Positions 1-7,794 of a stretch of 64,000 bases of DNA are shown piece after piece. Below the pieces are notes generated by a model, which saw only the letters and a program-made list of their open reading frames with translations, had not been told where the DNA came from and ran no database searches. Each line of letters opens with the position of its first letter. The stretch's first letter is position 1. The DNA is taken from assembly GCF_900111805.1 (NCBI RefSeq), contig NZ_FOJN01000017.1, positions 1 through 64,000 of the forward strand. The letters are read 5' to 3'. This stretch comes from Rhodococcoides kroppenstedtii. Lineage in GTDB: Bacteria; Actinomycetota; Actinomycetes; Mycobacteriales; Mycobacteriaceae. The position numbers and the translations under genes were made by a program.

Positions 1-558
1 TCGGCCGAGCGGCGGGATCGGCTCAACCACCTGCTCTTCCCCGGCCCGGCGAAGGAGTTGGCCGAGCACCGCGAGAAGTACGGGGACACCTCCGGCTTGT
101 CGGCGAACCAGTTCTTCTACGGGCTCCGCCAGGGCGACGAGCACCGGGTGAAGCTCGAGAAGGGGGTGGAGTTGCTGATCGGGCTCGAGGCGATCAGCGA
201 GCCCGACGAGGCGGGGATGCGGACGGTGATGTGCATCCTCAACGGGCAGTTGCGTCCGGTGTCGGTGCGGGACCGCTCGATCTCTGCCGACGTCCCGACC
301 ACCGAGAAGGCCGACCCGGGTGATCCGTCGCATCTGGCGGCGCCGTTCGCCGGGGTGGTCACCCTCGTCGCCGCCGAAGGCGACACCGTCGCCGCCGGCG
401 ACACCGTCGCCACCATCGAGGCCATGAAGATGGAAGCGGCCGTCACCGCGCCCCGGTCGGGCACCATCACCCGCCTCGCCCTGTCCGGGGTGGCCCGCGT
501 CGAAGGCGGCGACCTCATCGCCGTCATCGCCGTCGGCGACACCACCGACCCCAACTGA
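1..558 (+). CDS. pyc: Pyruvate carboxylase, C-terminal part (5' end outside window)
   Basis: The frame is open from base 1, so only the last 185 residues are seen. Pyruvate carboxylase carboxylates pyruvate to oxaloacetate with biotin and ATP, an anaplerotic step in the cytoplasm. The visible part holds the end of the carboxyltransferase region (LSANQFFYGLRQGDEH, ILNGQLRPV) and a full biotinyl domain ending the protein. The EAMKMEA motif is intact, with the biotin-accepting Lys codon at 427-429. The match to mycobacterial/rhodococcal Pyc is close by eye. The next gene starts 9 bases after the stop and may be co-transcribed. Confidence 0.96.
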   Translation, partial: SAERRDRLNHLLFPGPAKELAEHREKYGDTSGLSANQFFYGLRQGDEHRVKLEKGVELLIGLEAISEPDEAGMRTVMCILNGQLRPVSVRDRSISADVPTTEKADPGDPSHLAAPFAGVVTLVAAEGDTVAAGDTVATIEAMKMEAAVTAPRSGTITRLALSGVARVEGGDLIAVIAVGDTTDPN

Positions 559-566
559 CGCGGGCG

Positions 567-989
567 ATGGTCACGGTGGTATCGGCTGCGGTGAATCCGG
601 GTCAGTTCTGCAGGACGTTGGTGGAGCTGCCGCCTGCGCAATTGCGATTCTGGGGCTGGCAAGCGAACGGCCTGTGCCGTTCCCACGACACAGCGACGTT
701 CTATCCCGAAGGTTCGAGTGCGGCGAAGAGCGCGACCGTCGACAAGGCGAAGTCGTTGTGTCGGCGCTGCCCTGTTCGCACAACGTGCCTCGACCACGCG
801 CTGCGCACACGCGAACCCCATGGTGTGTGGGGTGGATTCACCCCCACCGAAAGAGCTCGCATGCTCGTAACCGATCCGTCCACCGGGGCCTCGGCTGCCG
901 ACACCGTCATGGGTGACGATGCGGTCGTGCAAGACAGGCGCCCGCGCCCCACCGGCATCCGAGCCTCCGGTTCGTGGTCGGTCGACTGA
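567..989 (+). CDS. WhiB-family Fe-S transcriptional regulator
   Basis: A 140-residue WhiB-like protein. The four iron-sulfur cysteines are Cys37, Cys65, Cys68 and Cys74 (C-x27-C-x2-C-x5-C), followed by the GVWGG turn at 86-90 and a basic TERARML segment. WhiB proteins bind a redox- and NO-sensitive 4Fe-4S cluster and act with the main sigma factor. The ATG at 567 lies 9 bases after pyc; a basic C-terminal tail (about 100-140) is poorly conserved. Which Wbl subgroup it belongs to cannot be told from sequence alone. The spacing suggests partial co-transcription with pyc. Confidence 0.9.
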   Translation: MVTVVSAAVNPGQFCRTLVELPPAQLRFWGWQANGLCRSHDTATFYPEGSSAAKSATVDKAKSLCRRCPVRTTCLDHALRTREPHGVWGGFTPTERARMLVTDPSTGASAADTVMGDDAVVQDRRPRPTGIRASGSWSVD

Positions 990-1301
990 CCATGTCATTT
1001 CGACGCCGACCTCGACGGCGTACCGGCCGGATGCCGCGACATGGACGAACGACGGAGGCTCGAGGTCCTGATCCGACCGTGACCCGAACACGGCGGGCAG
1101 GCGCACCCCGCCCGCCGCAGCGCTGCCCAGAAACGAGAAGAAGTGCCTGCCCCGACTGTTCACGGCCGCAGCTGCGCAGGTTGTGTCGGCTGCGGCGACA
1201 ACATGTGTACGCATCCGCAGCTCGTGCATGTGAACCAGAGAGATCCCCTACTCAACACCGCCGATAATCGACATTATGTCAGCTTGGATCAGCGAGCAGG
1301 G
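990..1301. other. Gene-free stretch of 312 bp
   Basis: Lies between the converging whiB-like and tetR-like genes. Frames here are open on both strands only because of high GC, and none shows a recognisable protein. The stretch becomes less GC-rich at about 1255-1290. No convincing hairpin terminator or RNA gene was found. Confidence 0.5.
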
Positions 1302-1880
1302 TCAGGACCGCTCCACCACCGACACGATGACGGCACTCACCTCGTCGTAGGCCTCCTCGACCGTGAGCGTGCCCTCGGCCGCCGCGGCGGAGACAGCGTC
1401 GGCGGCACCGAGCATGCCGACCATGGCCGGCGTGGACACGTCGCCGGTGCGTGTGTGCTGCGCCAGGATCCGCCGGCACTGATCCGCGTACGCCTGGTCC
1501 GCCCGCCGCTTGTAGTCCGCCAGCTCCGTCGATCCCTCCAGGGCGGCGGCCACCCCGGCGAGTTCGCGTCCATGGCGCACCACGCAGTCAACGTACGAGA
1601 CGGCGATGGCTCTCGCGGTGTGGACCACCCCGCCGTCGCCGACCTCCGCCACCGCCGCATCCAGTGCAGCGGACTGCTCCGCGTCGTACTCCTCGAACAT
1701 GGCGACGACCAACCCGGCGCGTGTCGAGAAATGATCGTAAACAACAGGTTTGGTGACGCCCGCGACGTCGGCGAGGCGGCCGAGGGTCAGGGCGTCAGCG
1801 CCGTCCTCCCGCACCAGGGTCCAGGCGAGATCCAGCAACTGACGACGTCGGTTCGCCCTGGTCATCCGCTGCCGCACCAT
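1302..1880 (-). CDS. TetR-family transcriptional regulator
   Basis: A 192-residue TetR repressor-type protein. The N-terminal helix-turn-helix is at about residues 32-51 (TLGRLADVAGVTKPVVYDHF); the rest is a helical ligand-binding domain of unknown ligand. The start is taken at the ATG at 1878-1880; an internal ATG five codons later (MTRANRRR) is possible. It is divergent from a flavodoxin-fold NAD(P)H oxidoreductase with about 100 bp between, and that gap carries two copies of a TACC-ATC-GGTA type palindrome. This fits local autoregulation and control of the neighbour. The inducer is probably a small electrophile or quinone-like compound, but that is inference. Confidence 0.92.
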   Translation of the reverse strand: MVRQRMTRANRRRQLLDLAWTLVREDGADALTLGRLADVAGVTKPVVYDHFSTRAGLVVAMFEEYDAEQSAALDAAVAEVGDGGVVHTARAIAVSYVDCVVRHGRELAGVAAALEGSTELADYKRRADQAYADQCRRILAQHTRTGDVSTPAMVGMLGAADAVSAAAAEGTLTVEEAYDEVSAVIVSVVERS

Positions 1881-1905
1881 TCGACACTCCCCTTCGTCGC
1901 CCTAT

Positions 1906-1958
1906 CTACCATCAGTAACTTACGCGTGGTAGCTTCGGGGAGAAACCTACCATCGGTA
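1906..1958. promoter_or_regulatory. Two TetR-type operator copies
   Basis: CTACCATCAGTA (1906-1917) and CTACCATCGGTA (1947-1958) are near-identical, 41 bp apart, in the divergent tetR/oxidoreductase gap. The second copy is a clean inverted repeat, TACC-ATC-GGTA. Position and symmetry suit TetR binding; binding itself is inferred. Confidence 0.6.
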
Positions 1959-1979
1959 CATAGCCGGAAGGGCCTTCCC

Positions 1980-2579
1980 GTGCGCACTCTCGTCGTCGTC
2001 GACCATCCCGACACCACCTCGCTGACCCACCACGTCGCCCGTCGTCTCGCGGACGACATCGCCCACCGAGGCGACGACGTGGCGATCGCCGACCTCCACG
2101 CCGAGGGCTTCGACCCGCGGTTCACCCTGGCGGACCGACAGCGGTACAGCGCCGACGGGCCGCTCCCCTCCGACGTCGAGGCCGAACAGCGCCGCCTCGA
2201 CGACGTCGACCACCTCGTCCTGGTGTTCCCCGTGTACTGGTGGTCGGTGCCCGCGACCCTGAAGGGGTGGATCGACCGAGTCTTCGTGCGCGGGTGGGCC
2301 TTCGACGACACGACCGTCCCCGTGACGCGCAAGCTCGGACACCTCACCGTCCACCTCGTGGCCGTCGCCGGCGAGGACGCGGCAGGATTCGCGAAACGGG
2401 GCTACGACGCCGCGATGGCGACGCAACTCGAGACCGGAGTGATCGGATACTGCGGCGCGCGTCTCGGCGCGCGGGTGACGGTCCACTCCTCCGAAACCAC
2501 GTCGCGGAACGAGCTCGCGCGGGCCGTCGACGGCGCGGTGACGTCGGTCGCCGCGGTGCAGGTCGGCGTCCCCGTGTGA
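1980..2579 (+). CDS. NAD(P)H oxidoreductase, flavodoxin-like fold (MdaB/KefF type)
   Basis: A 199-residue protein of the NAD(P)H dehydrogenase (quinone)/flavodoxin_2 family. Residues 1-30 form the first beta-alpha unit (RTLVVVDHPD), and FPVYWWSVPA at 83-92 with KGWIDRVF is the characteristic FMN/NADPH-site region. Such enzymes do two-electron reduction of quinones or nitro compounds. The GTG at 1980 is chosen because homology begins exactly there; the frame stays open upstream but without family similarity. It is divergent from the TetR gene and probably its target. The stop codon overlaps a LexA-type box serving the next gene. Confidence 0.88.
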   Translation: MRTLVVVDHPDTTSLTHHVARRLADDIAHRGDDVAIADLHAEGFDPRFTLADRQRYSADGPLPSDVEAEQRRLDDVDHLVLVFPVYWWSVPATLKGWIDRVFVRGWAFDDTTVPVTRKLGHLTVHLVAVAGEDAAGFAKRGYDAAMATQLETGVIGYCGARLGARVTVHSSETTSRNELARAVDGAVTSVAAVQVGVPV

Positions 2580-2590
2580 ACGTATGTTCG
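2577..2590 (+). promoter_or_regulatory. LexA (SOS) box
   Basis: TGAACGTATGTTCG matches the actinobacterial SOS box CGAAC-N4-GTTCG with one mismatch in the left arm. It starts in the stop codon of the oxidoreductase gene and lies about 80 bp before the DUF222-HNH gene. Several 13E12-family genes of M. tuberculosis are LexA targets, so the placement makes sense. Confidence 0.65.
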
Positions 2591-2669
2591 ATTTCTGTCG
2601 GTGGGTCGGTCTAATCTGTCGTCGGTGTCGGGGGGCACCTGATCGGCCGAGACCGTACGGGGGTGGGGC

Positions 2670-4073
2670 GTGACCGTGATCGACGACGTCCTCGCCTCAC
2701 AGCGCGCCGCCTACGCCGCGCACGCGGCGACCGTGCGCGGCGCGGTCGCCTACATCACCGAGACCCCCTCGGGTCATCACGACGCCGACGCCGTCGAACG
2801 CGCCCTCGTCTCCGAGGTGGCCGCACGGCTCACGGTCAGCCGCCGCACCGTGCTGGACTGGATCGGAACCTATTGCGCGGCACCACCTGCCGTGCGCGAC
2901 GCATTCCACTCGGGACTGCTGCCGTGGGCGGCGTTCCGGGCACTGTGCCGCGCGCTCGCGGGCACGACTCATCGTGACGAGCGGCTGCTCGGCCGATTGA
3001 TCGACGCCGCGTGCGGCGCCACTCCGGGCACAGTGCCCGCCGCCATCGACGGTGTCCTGGCGGAGTACGACGCCACCTGGCATCGAAAGGCCCGGGAAGC
3101 GGCCACCGCCGAGCGCGGGATGACGGTGCGGCGGCTCCCCCGCGGCCAGGCCGAACTGCGACTGCGCGGGCCGGCCGAGATGATCGCGGACATGAGTCGG
3201 CGCGTGACCGACGCCGCGCGACGGCTGTGCGGCACCGATTCCCGGCCCCTTCCTGCGCGCCTGTTCGACGCCGCGCACGCCGTGATCACCCGCAGCGCTC
3301 TGTCCTGCACCTGCCCGGACCCCACCTGCCCGCACCGTGACGTCGACACGGCCGCGCTGCCGATCCCGCGCGCATGCATCGTGATCGACGCCGCCACCGC
3401 GGCCGGCCTGTCCGGCGAGCCCGGTCACCTGCTCGGGTGGGGCCCGGTTCCGGCCGACACCGCGCGCCGCATCGCTGCGGACGCGACGTGGCAGGCCGTC
3501 ATCACCGAGGCCACGACGAACCCGGCGGCGCGCCTCGATCGACCGTCCTCGCGCGCGGACTCTTCGCTGCCGGTGGCGAACCCTCACCGCCGCGGCCGGC
3601 CCCGTCCGCTACCGGGATGGGTGCCCGACGTCGGATCGACCGCGCGATCGACGGCCTGGACCGCGATGCGCACCGCGGTCGACTTCCTGCGTGCCCATCC
3701 CGACCAGGAGGATCGCTTCCGATTACTTCCGCCGAATCGGATCGCGACTCCCCCGCCACCGTCGGCGCTCGTCTACGCACCGAGTGCCGCCCTCCGCGCC
3801 GTCGTCGAGGCTCGATACGCCACCTGTGTCGCGCCGGGATGCCTCGTGCCCAGCTCCGACTGCGACCTCGACCACGTCGAGCCGTTCGACCACGACGAGC
3901 CGCTCCTCGGCGGCTGGACCGAGCTGAGAAATCTCGAACCGTTGTGCCGCACGCACCACAACGACAAGACGGCGGGCCTGTGGACCTACCGCATGCTGGA
4001 CCACGGCATCGTCGCGATCCGAGATCCGCACGGGCACAGGTACTTCACCGCACCCGACAGGCTCGACAGATGA
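2670..4073 (+). CDS. DUF222 / 13E12-repeat family HNH endonuclease-like protein
   Basis: A 467-residue protein with an N-terminal DUF222 (13E12) region and a C-terminal HNH nuclease domain. Near residues 205-220 is a CTCPDPTCPH metal-binding-like cluster. The HNH core is at about 385-435, with a Cys pair around CVAPGC, DLDHVEPF (His402) and LCRTHHNDK (His429-His430, Asn431). Start is GTG 2670, preceded by GGGGTGGGG. The family is common and often repeated in mycobacterial and rhodococcal genomes; its role is unknown but many members are DNA-damage induced. Here a LexA box sits upstream. I see only one copy and no inverted repeats or integrase. Confidence 0.9.
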   Translation: MTVIDDVLASQRAAYAAHAATVRGAVAYITETPSGHHDADAVERALVSEVAARLTVSRRTVLDWIGTYCAAPPAVRDAFHSGLLPWAAFRALCRALAGTTHRDERLLGRLIDAACGATPGTVPAAIDGVLAEYDATWHRKAREAATAERGMTVRRLPRGQAELRLRGPAEMIADMSRRVTDAARRLCGTDSRPLPARLFDAAHAVITRSALSCTCPDPTCPHRDVDTAALPIPRACIVIDAATAAGLSGEPGHLLGWGPVPADTARRIAADATWQAVITEATTNPAARLDRPSSRADSSLPVANPHRRGRPRPLPGWVPDVGSTARSTAWTAMRTAVDFLRAHPDQEDRFRLLPPNRIATPPPPSALVYAPSAALRAVVEARYATCVAPGCLVPSSDCDLDHVEPFDHDEPLLGGWTELRNLEPLCRTHHNDKTAGLWTYRMLDHGIVAIRDPHGHRYFTAPDRLDR

Positions 4074-4079
4074 ACGGGG

Positions 4080-4208
4080 CTAGAAGGACCCGCCGCCGAG
4101 GATGTGCACCAGACCCAGCACCAGAAAGCTGGCCACGTACAGCGGTCCGCGAATCGGATCTCCCGCAGATGCACCCTCGCGCAGCCATTCGACGATGTCG
4201 GTCACCAT
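4080..4208 (-). CDS. Small single-pass membrane protein, 42 residues
   Basis: A short gene starting at ATG 4208 with an AGGAGG ribosome site five bases upstream. The product begins MVTDIVEWLREGASAGD, then has one hydrophobic span (LYVASFLVLGLVHILGG) ending in GSF. The acidic/amphipathic N-terminus followed by one membrane helix is typical of actinobacterial miniproteins. Function is unknown. It converges with the HNH gene (7 bp between stops) and lies downstream of the SDR pseudogene on the same strand, so it may once have shared a transcript with it. Support is the strong ribosome site and sensible composition; comparison with relatives would decide. Confidence 0.6.
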   Translation of the reverse strand: MVTDIVEWLREGASAGDPIRGPLYVASFLVLGLVHILGGGSF

Positions 4209-4271
4209 CACGTCCTCCTGTGCTCGTCGGCGTCCGTCGGAGACGAGGATACGAAGGAAACCGACCGGGCG

Positions 4272-4860
4272 TCATCCTGCCGCGTCGGCGGGATCTCCGA
4301 AGCGAACATCGAGGGGCCGCTGCGTCACCGGCGTCTCGTGCAACCGGAGATATTCCTCGGCAATGACGTCCGGGTCGTAGTCGGTGCCGGGCGCCACCGG
4401 GCCGCAGCCCCGCCTTGCCCAGCGACAGCGTGGTCAGGGTCGGCAACGGCGTCGGCATGCCGGCGGTGGCCAGGAACGATCCGCCGCCGAGGTCCGCCAT
4501 CCGCGGCAGCAGGAACGCCGCCGCCGTCACCGCCCCACCGACGTTGACGGCGTACGTGTCCGCCACCGTGCGCGCATCGAGATCGGTCACGCGGTCGGTG
4601 CGGATGACCCCGGCGTTGTAGACCACCACCTCGGGTACCCCGAGACGGTCCACCAGATCGCCCAGCGCTCCACGGAGCCCCGCCTCGTCGGCGACGTCCG
4701 CGAGAACCCCGGCCTTCGGGGTGTCGAGGTCGGCCAGCACCCCGTCCACGGTGGTGCGCGAGCGCGCCGCGACGCCCACCGGCCGTCCGGTCGCGGCGAA
4801 CCGCCGCGCCACCGCCCGACCGATTCCCGGACCCGCCCCGATCACGACCACCGCACCCAT
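4272..4860 (-). pseudogene. SDR-family oxidoreductase broken by an internal deletion/frameshift
   Basis: The gene starts at ATG 4860 with a clear Rossmann fold (VVVIGAGPGIGRAVA, then the N-A-G motif in VVYNAGVIRTD). It runs in frame to SLGKAGL at about 4410. From about 4400 the protein continues in another frame (VAPGTDYDPDVIAEEY to FGDPADAAG, stop 4272-4274). In this SDR subfamily roughly 25 residues normally lie between these two pieces, including the helix after the catalytic region, so about 75 bases plus a frame-changing remainder are missing. The result should be inactive. Either recent decay or an assembly error at a GC-rich spot could explain it. Confidence 0.8.
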
Positions 4861-4936
4861 GCCGCCTCCTACCCCGCTCCCGACGACGCTCGTCGCCGCC
4901 CCGGTCCGGCATACCCCGTCTGTACCGTGGGCGATC

Positions 4937-5560
4937 GTGACTCTCTCCCGTACCGCCGTGATCCTGGCCGCCTGCGCCACCGCCTCGCTCGCCCTGGCGG
5001 GGTGCAGCAGCAGCGACACCGCGGCGCCGACCGGCACCACCTCGGCCGCCGCCGCGGCCACCACCACCGCAGGCACCGGCACCGCCGACTCCCCGCGCAC
5101 GACGTGTCCCACCGCGGAGCCCGCGGACGACGCGGCGGCGGACTGGACGCTCGACGGTGACACCGGCTCGATCGCCGTCGTCGGACCGACGGCCGACACC
5201 GCTCCGCGCGTCGACGTGCAGGGACCGTTCTCGGTGGCCGAGACCCGTGTGCAGACCCTGACCACCGGCGACGGTCCGGTCGTGTCCGACTCCGCGCGGG
5301 TGTCGGTCTGCTACCAGGGCGTCAACGGCCGTGACGGGTCGGTGTTCGACAGTGCCTTCGAGCGAGGCGTACCCGTCGCGTTCCCGCTCGCGAACGTGGT
5401 CCCCGGCTTCCAGAAGGCGATCGCCGGTCAGACGGTCGGGTCGACGGTGGCCGTCGCGGTGACGTCGGCCGACGGGTACCCGAACGGCCAGCCGCGCGCC
5501 GGCATCGAGGCCGGCGACAGCCTGGTCTTCACCATCGACATCCTGGACGCGTCCGCCTGA
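4937..5560 (+). CDS. FKBP-type peptidyl-prolyl isomerase lipoprotein
   Basis: A 207-residue exported protein. The signal peptide ends in a lipobox LALAGC with lipidated Cys23, followed by a Ser/Thr/Ala-rich linker. The C-terminal ~100 residues are an FKBP domain (SARVSVCYQGVNGRDGSVFD, VVPGFQKAIAGQTVGS, GDSLVFTIDIL). FKBP proteins catalyse proline cis-trans isomerisation, here probably on the outer face of the plasma membrane. GTG 4937 is chosen because it gives a short, normal signal peptide; longer in-frame extensions lack similarity. It precedes the iron importer genes but is separated from them by an IdeR-like box. Confidence 0.88.
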   Translation: MTLSRTAVILAACATASLALAGCSSSDTAAPTGTTSAAAAATTTAGTGTADSPRTTCPTAEPADDAAADWTLDGDTGSIAVVGPTADTAPRVDVQGPFSVAETRVQTLTTGDGPVVSDSARVSVCYQGVNGRDGSVFDSAFERGVPVAFPLANVVPGFQKAIAGQTVGSTVAVAVTSADGYPNGQPRAGIEAGDSLVFTIDILDASA

Positions 5561-5588
5561 CGCCGCCGGTTTCTCGTCGCCGCGGGTC

Positions 5589-5607
5589 TTAGGTTAGCCT
5601 CTGCTCG
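5589..5607 (+). promoter_or_regulatory. IdeR/DtxR-type iron box before siderophore importer
   Basis: TTAGGTTAGCCTCTGCTCG. The left arm matches the IdeR consensus (TTAGGTTAGSCT) perfectly; the right arm is degenerate. It lies about 75 bp before the siderophore-binding lipoprotein, as expected for iron repression. Confidence 0.65.
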
Positions 5608-5680
5608 GTCGCGCACCGGTGCGATCGCGGCCCGTCGACGACCCGGCGGCCGATCACCGTGGAGAAGGATCCCTCGACTC

Positions 5681-6721
5681 GTGCGTGCTCGTCGTCTCGG
5701 CCTGGTGGCCGTCGCAACCCTGACCCTCGGCACTCTCGTCGCCTGCGGCGCGTCGGAGGAGGTGACGGACTCCACCGCGGCCACCACGGACGGCGGCACC
5801 GTCTACCCGCTGACGCTCGACAACTGCGGCGAGACGGTCACCGTCGACGCCCCGCCGTCGCGGGTGGTGTCCCTGGACCAGGACTCGACCGAGATCCTCC
5901 TCTCGCTCGGCCTGCAGGACCGGATGGTCGGCACCGCGTCGTGGACCGACCCGGTGCGCGCGAATCTCGCCGACGCCAACGCCGCGGTGCCGCGTCTGGC
6001 CGACAACGCCCCCACCTACGAGGTGGTGCTCGACACCGAGCCCGACTTCGTCACGGCGTCCTTCGGCCGTCACTACAAGCAGGGTGGCGTCGCCGAGCGT
6101 GCGCGTTTCACCGAGGTCGGTGCTCCGGCCTACCTGTCGCCCACCGACTGCGACAACGGACGCAGCGTCAACGGCGGCACCGCTCGCACCAACCCGCTGA
6201 CCATGGACTCGCTGTACCAGGAGATCACCGAACTGGCGGCAATCTTCGACGTCAACGAGCGCGGTGCTGCCCTCGTCGACGACCTGAAGGCGCGCGTCGC
6301 CGCCGCCACCGAGGGGGTCGAGAGCGGCGACATGACGGCGGCGTTCTGGTTCGCCGACACCACCAGCCCGTACATCGCCGGCGGTTACGGCGCCCCGAAC
6401 CTGCTCGCGACATCGCTCGGTATCCAGAACGCCGGCGCCGACATCCAGGACGACTGGGCGGCTCTCGGGTGGGAGAGCGTCGTGGACCGGGATCCCTCGA
6501 TCCTGGTGCTCGGCGATCTCACCCGCGACCGCTTCCCCGGCGACCGTCTGGCCGACAAGATCGCCTTCCTCGAGTCGGATCCGGTCACCAGCACCATGAC
6601 GGCCGTCCGTGAGAAGCGCTACCTCTCGCTGCACGGCGCCGAGATGAACCCCTCCATCCAGCTGGTCGACGGCCTCGAGAAGATGTCCGCCGGTCTGCGC
6701 GAGCTGGGCCCGTCGTCCTGA
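5681..6721 (+). CDS. Fe3+-siderophore ABC transporter, substrate-binding lipoprotein
   Basis: A 346-residue FecB/FepB-like periplasmic-binding protein (class III, helical backbone). The signal peptide ends at the lipobox LVAC (Cys22). The mature protein shows the usual start VVSLDQDSTEILLSLGL, and the second lobe contains IVRDPSILVLGDL-like and YLSLHG segments. It captures a ferric siderophore outside the membrane and delivers it to the permease encoded next. The GTG start at 5681 follows an IdeR-like box. The stop codon overlaps a possible CTG start of the permease, indicating one operon of binding protein, permease and ATPase. Confidence 0.92.
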   Translation: MRARRLGLVAVATLTLGTLVACGASEEVTDSTAATTDGGTVYPLTLDNCGETVTVDAPPSRVVSLDQDSTEILLSLGLQDRMVGTASWTDPVRANLADANAAVPRLADNAPTYEVVLDTEPDFVTASFGRHYKQGGVAERARFTEVGAPAYLSPTDCDNGRSVNGGTARTNPLTMDSLYQEITELAAIFDVNERGAALVDDLKARVAAATEGVESGDMTAAFWFADTTSPYIAGGYGAPNLLATSLGIQNAGADIQDDWAALGWESVVDRDPSILVLGDLTRDRFPGDRLADKIAFLESDPVTSTMTAVREKRYLSLHGAEMNPSIQLVDGLEKMSAGLRELGPSS

Positions 6722-6804
6722 GTGCGCCCGCCACGGACCGGCCGACCCCGGTCCTTCGGTCTGCGCCGTCGGCACCGCCGTCCCGCCGACTGCGGTGGAC
6801 CCTG

Positions 6805-7794
6805 TTGGCCGTCGGGACGCTGGCCCTCGGCGTGTTCTCCGTCCTCGTCGCCATCACCCTGGGTCCGGCGAACATCTCGCTCGTGAACGTGCGCGACGTC
6901 CTGCTGAACCACCTCGGCGTCACCGACGTGCCGGTGAAGGCGAGCAAGGACGCCATCGTCTGGGAGGAACGCCTCCCCCGCGCCCTCGTTGCCGCGGCCA
7001 CCGGCGTCGGTCTCGGAATCTGCGGAGCGGTGATGCAATCGCTGCTGCGCAACCCGCTAGCCGACCCGTTCGTTCTCGGCATCTCGTCCGGGGCGTCCAC
7101 GGGCGCCGTCGTGGTGGGTGTTCTCGGTGTCGGCGGCGCCGCGCTGGGACTGTCCGGCGGCGCGTTCGTCGGTGCGCTCGTCGCGTTCGCTCTGGTGCTG
7201 TTCCTCGCACGGATGTCCGGCGCGAGCACCGATCGGGTGGTCCTCGCCGGAGTTGCTGCAACGCAACTGTTCTCGGCGCTGACGTCCTTCGTCATCTTCG
7301 CGTTCGCGGACTCCGACGAGACCCGCGGCGTCATGTTCTGGCTGCTGGGTTCCTTCGAGGGCGTGCGGTGGAACGACGTCGCACTCTGCGCCGCCGTCGC
7401 GGCCCTCGCCGCGATCCTGTGCTGCTGGTACGCGTTCGTGCTCGACGCGTTCTCCTTCGGGAACTCGGTCGCGTCGTCGCTGGGCGTCGACGTCCGACGC
7501 GTCCGTCTGGCCCTGCTCGTCGGCACCGCGCTCGTCACCGCGGCGCTCGTCAGCGTCGCCGGCGCGATCGGCTTCGTCGGGCTCGTTCTCCCCCACGCCG
7601 CCCGGTTGCTCGTGGGACCGAACCACGCCCGCCTGATTCCGGCGACCGCGCTCATCGGTGCGATCTTCATGGTGTGGGTCGACGCCGTCTCTCGCGTGGC
7701 CTTCGCGCCCACGCCCTTGCCGGTCGGCGTCGGCACCGCCCTCGTCGGCGTGCCGGCGTTCATCGCGATCATGGCGAGAGGACGACGCGCATGA
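6805..7794 (+). CDS. Fe3+-siderophore ABC transporter permease (FecCD family)
   Basis: A FecCD/BtuC-type permease with about nine membrane helices; typical motifs include LPRALVAAATGVGLGICGAV, NPLADPFVLGISSGAS and GFVGLVLPHAARLLVGP. The listed start is TTG 6805, giving 329 residues. However, the same frame is open back to 6718, where CTG overlaps the previous stop (CTGA), and the extra 29 residues end in a basic RRLRW stretch directly before helix 1. That layout matches MSAP-type starts in relatives, so a CTG start is quite possible. The gene overlaps the ATPase gene by ATGA. Confidence 0.9.
   Translation: MAVGTLALGVFSVLVAITLGPANISLVNVRDVLLNHLGVTDVPVKASKDAIVWEERLPRALVAAATGVGLGICGAVMQSLLRNPLADPFVLGISSGASTGAVVVGVLGVGGAALGLSGGAFVGALVAFALVLFLARMSGASTDRVVLAGVAATQLFSALTSFVIFAFADSDETRGVMFWLLGSFEGVRWNDVALCAAVAALAAILCCWYAFVLDAFSFGNSVASSLGVDVRRVRLALLVGTALVTAALVSVAGAIGFVGLVLPHAARLLVGPNHARLIPATALIGAIFMVWVDAVSRVAFAPTPLPVGVGTALVGVPAFIAIMARGRRA

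Noticed and set aside
2577-4073. Mobile element or prophage carrying the HNH gene
   Set aside because: No integrase, terminal repeats or phage genes flank it; DUF222-HNH genes are commonly chromosomal.
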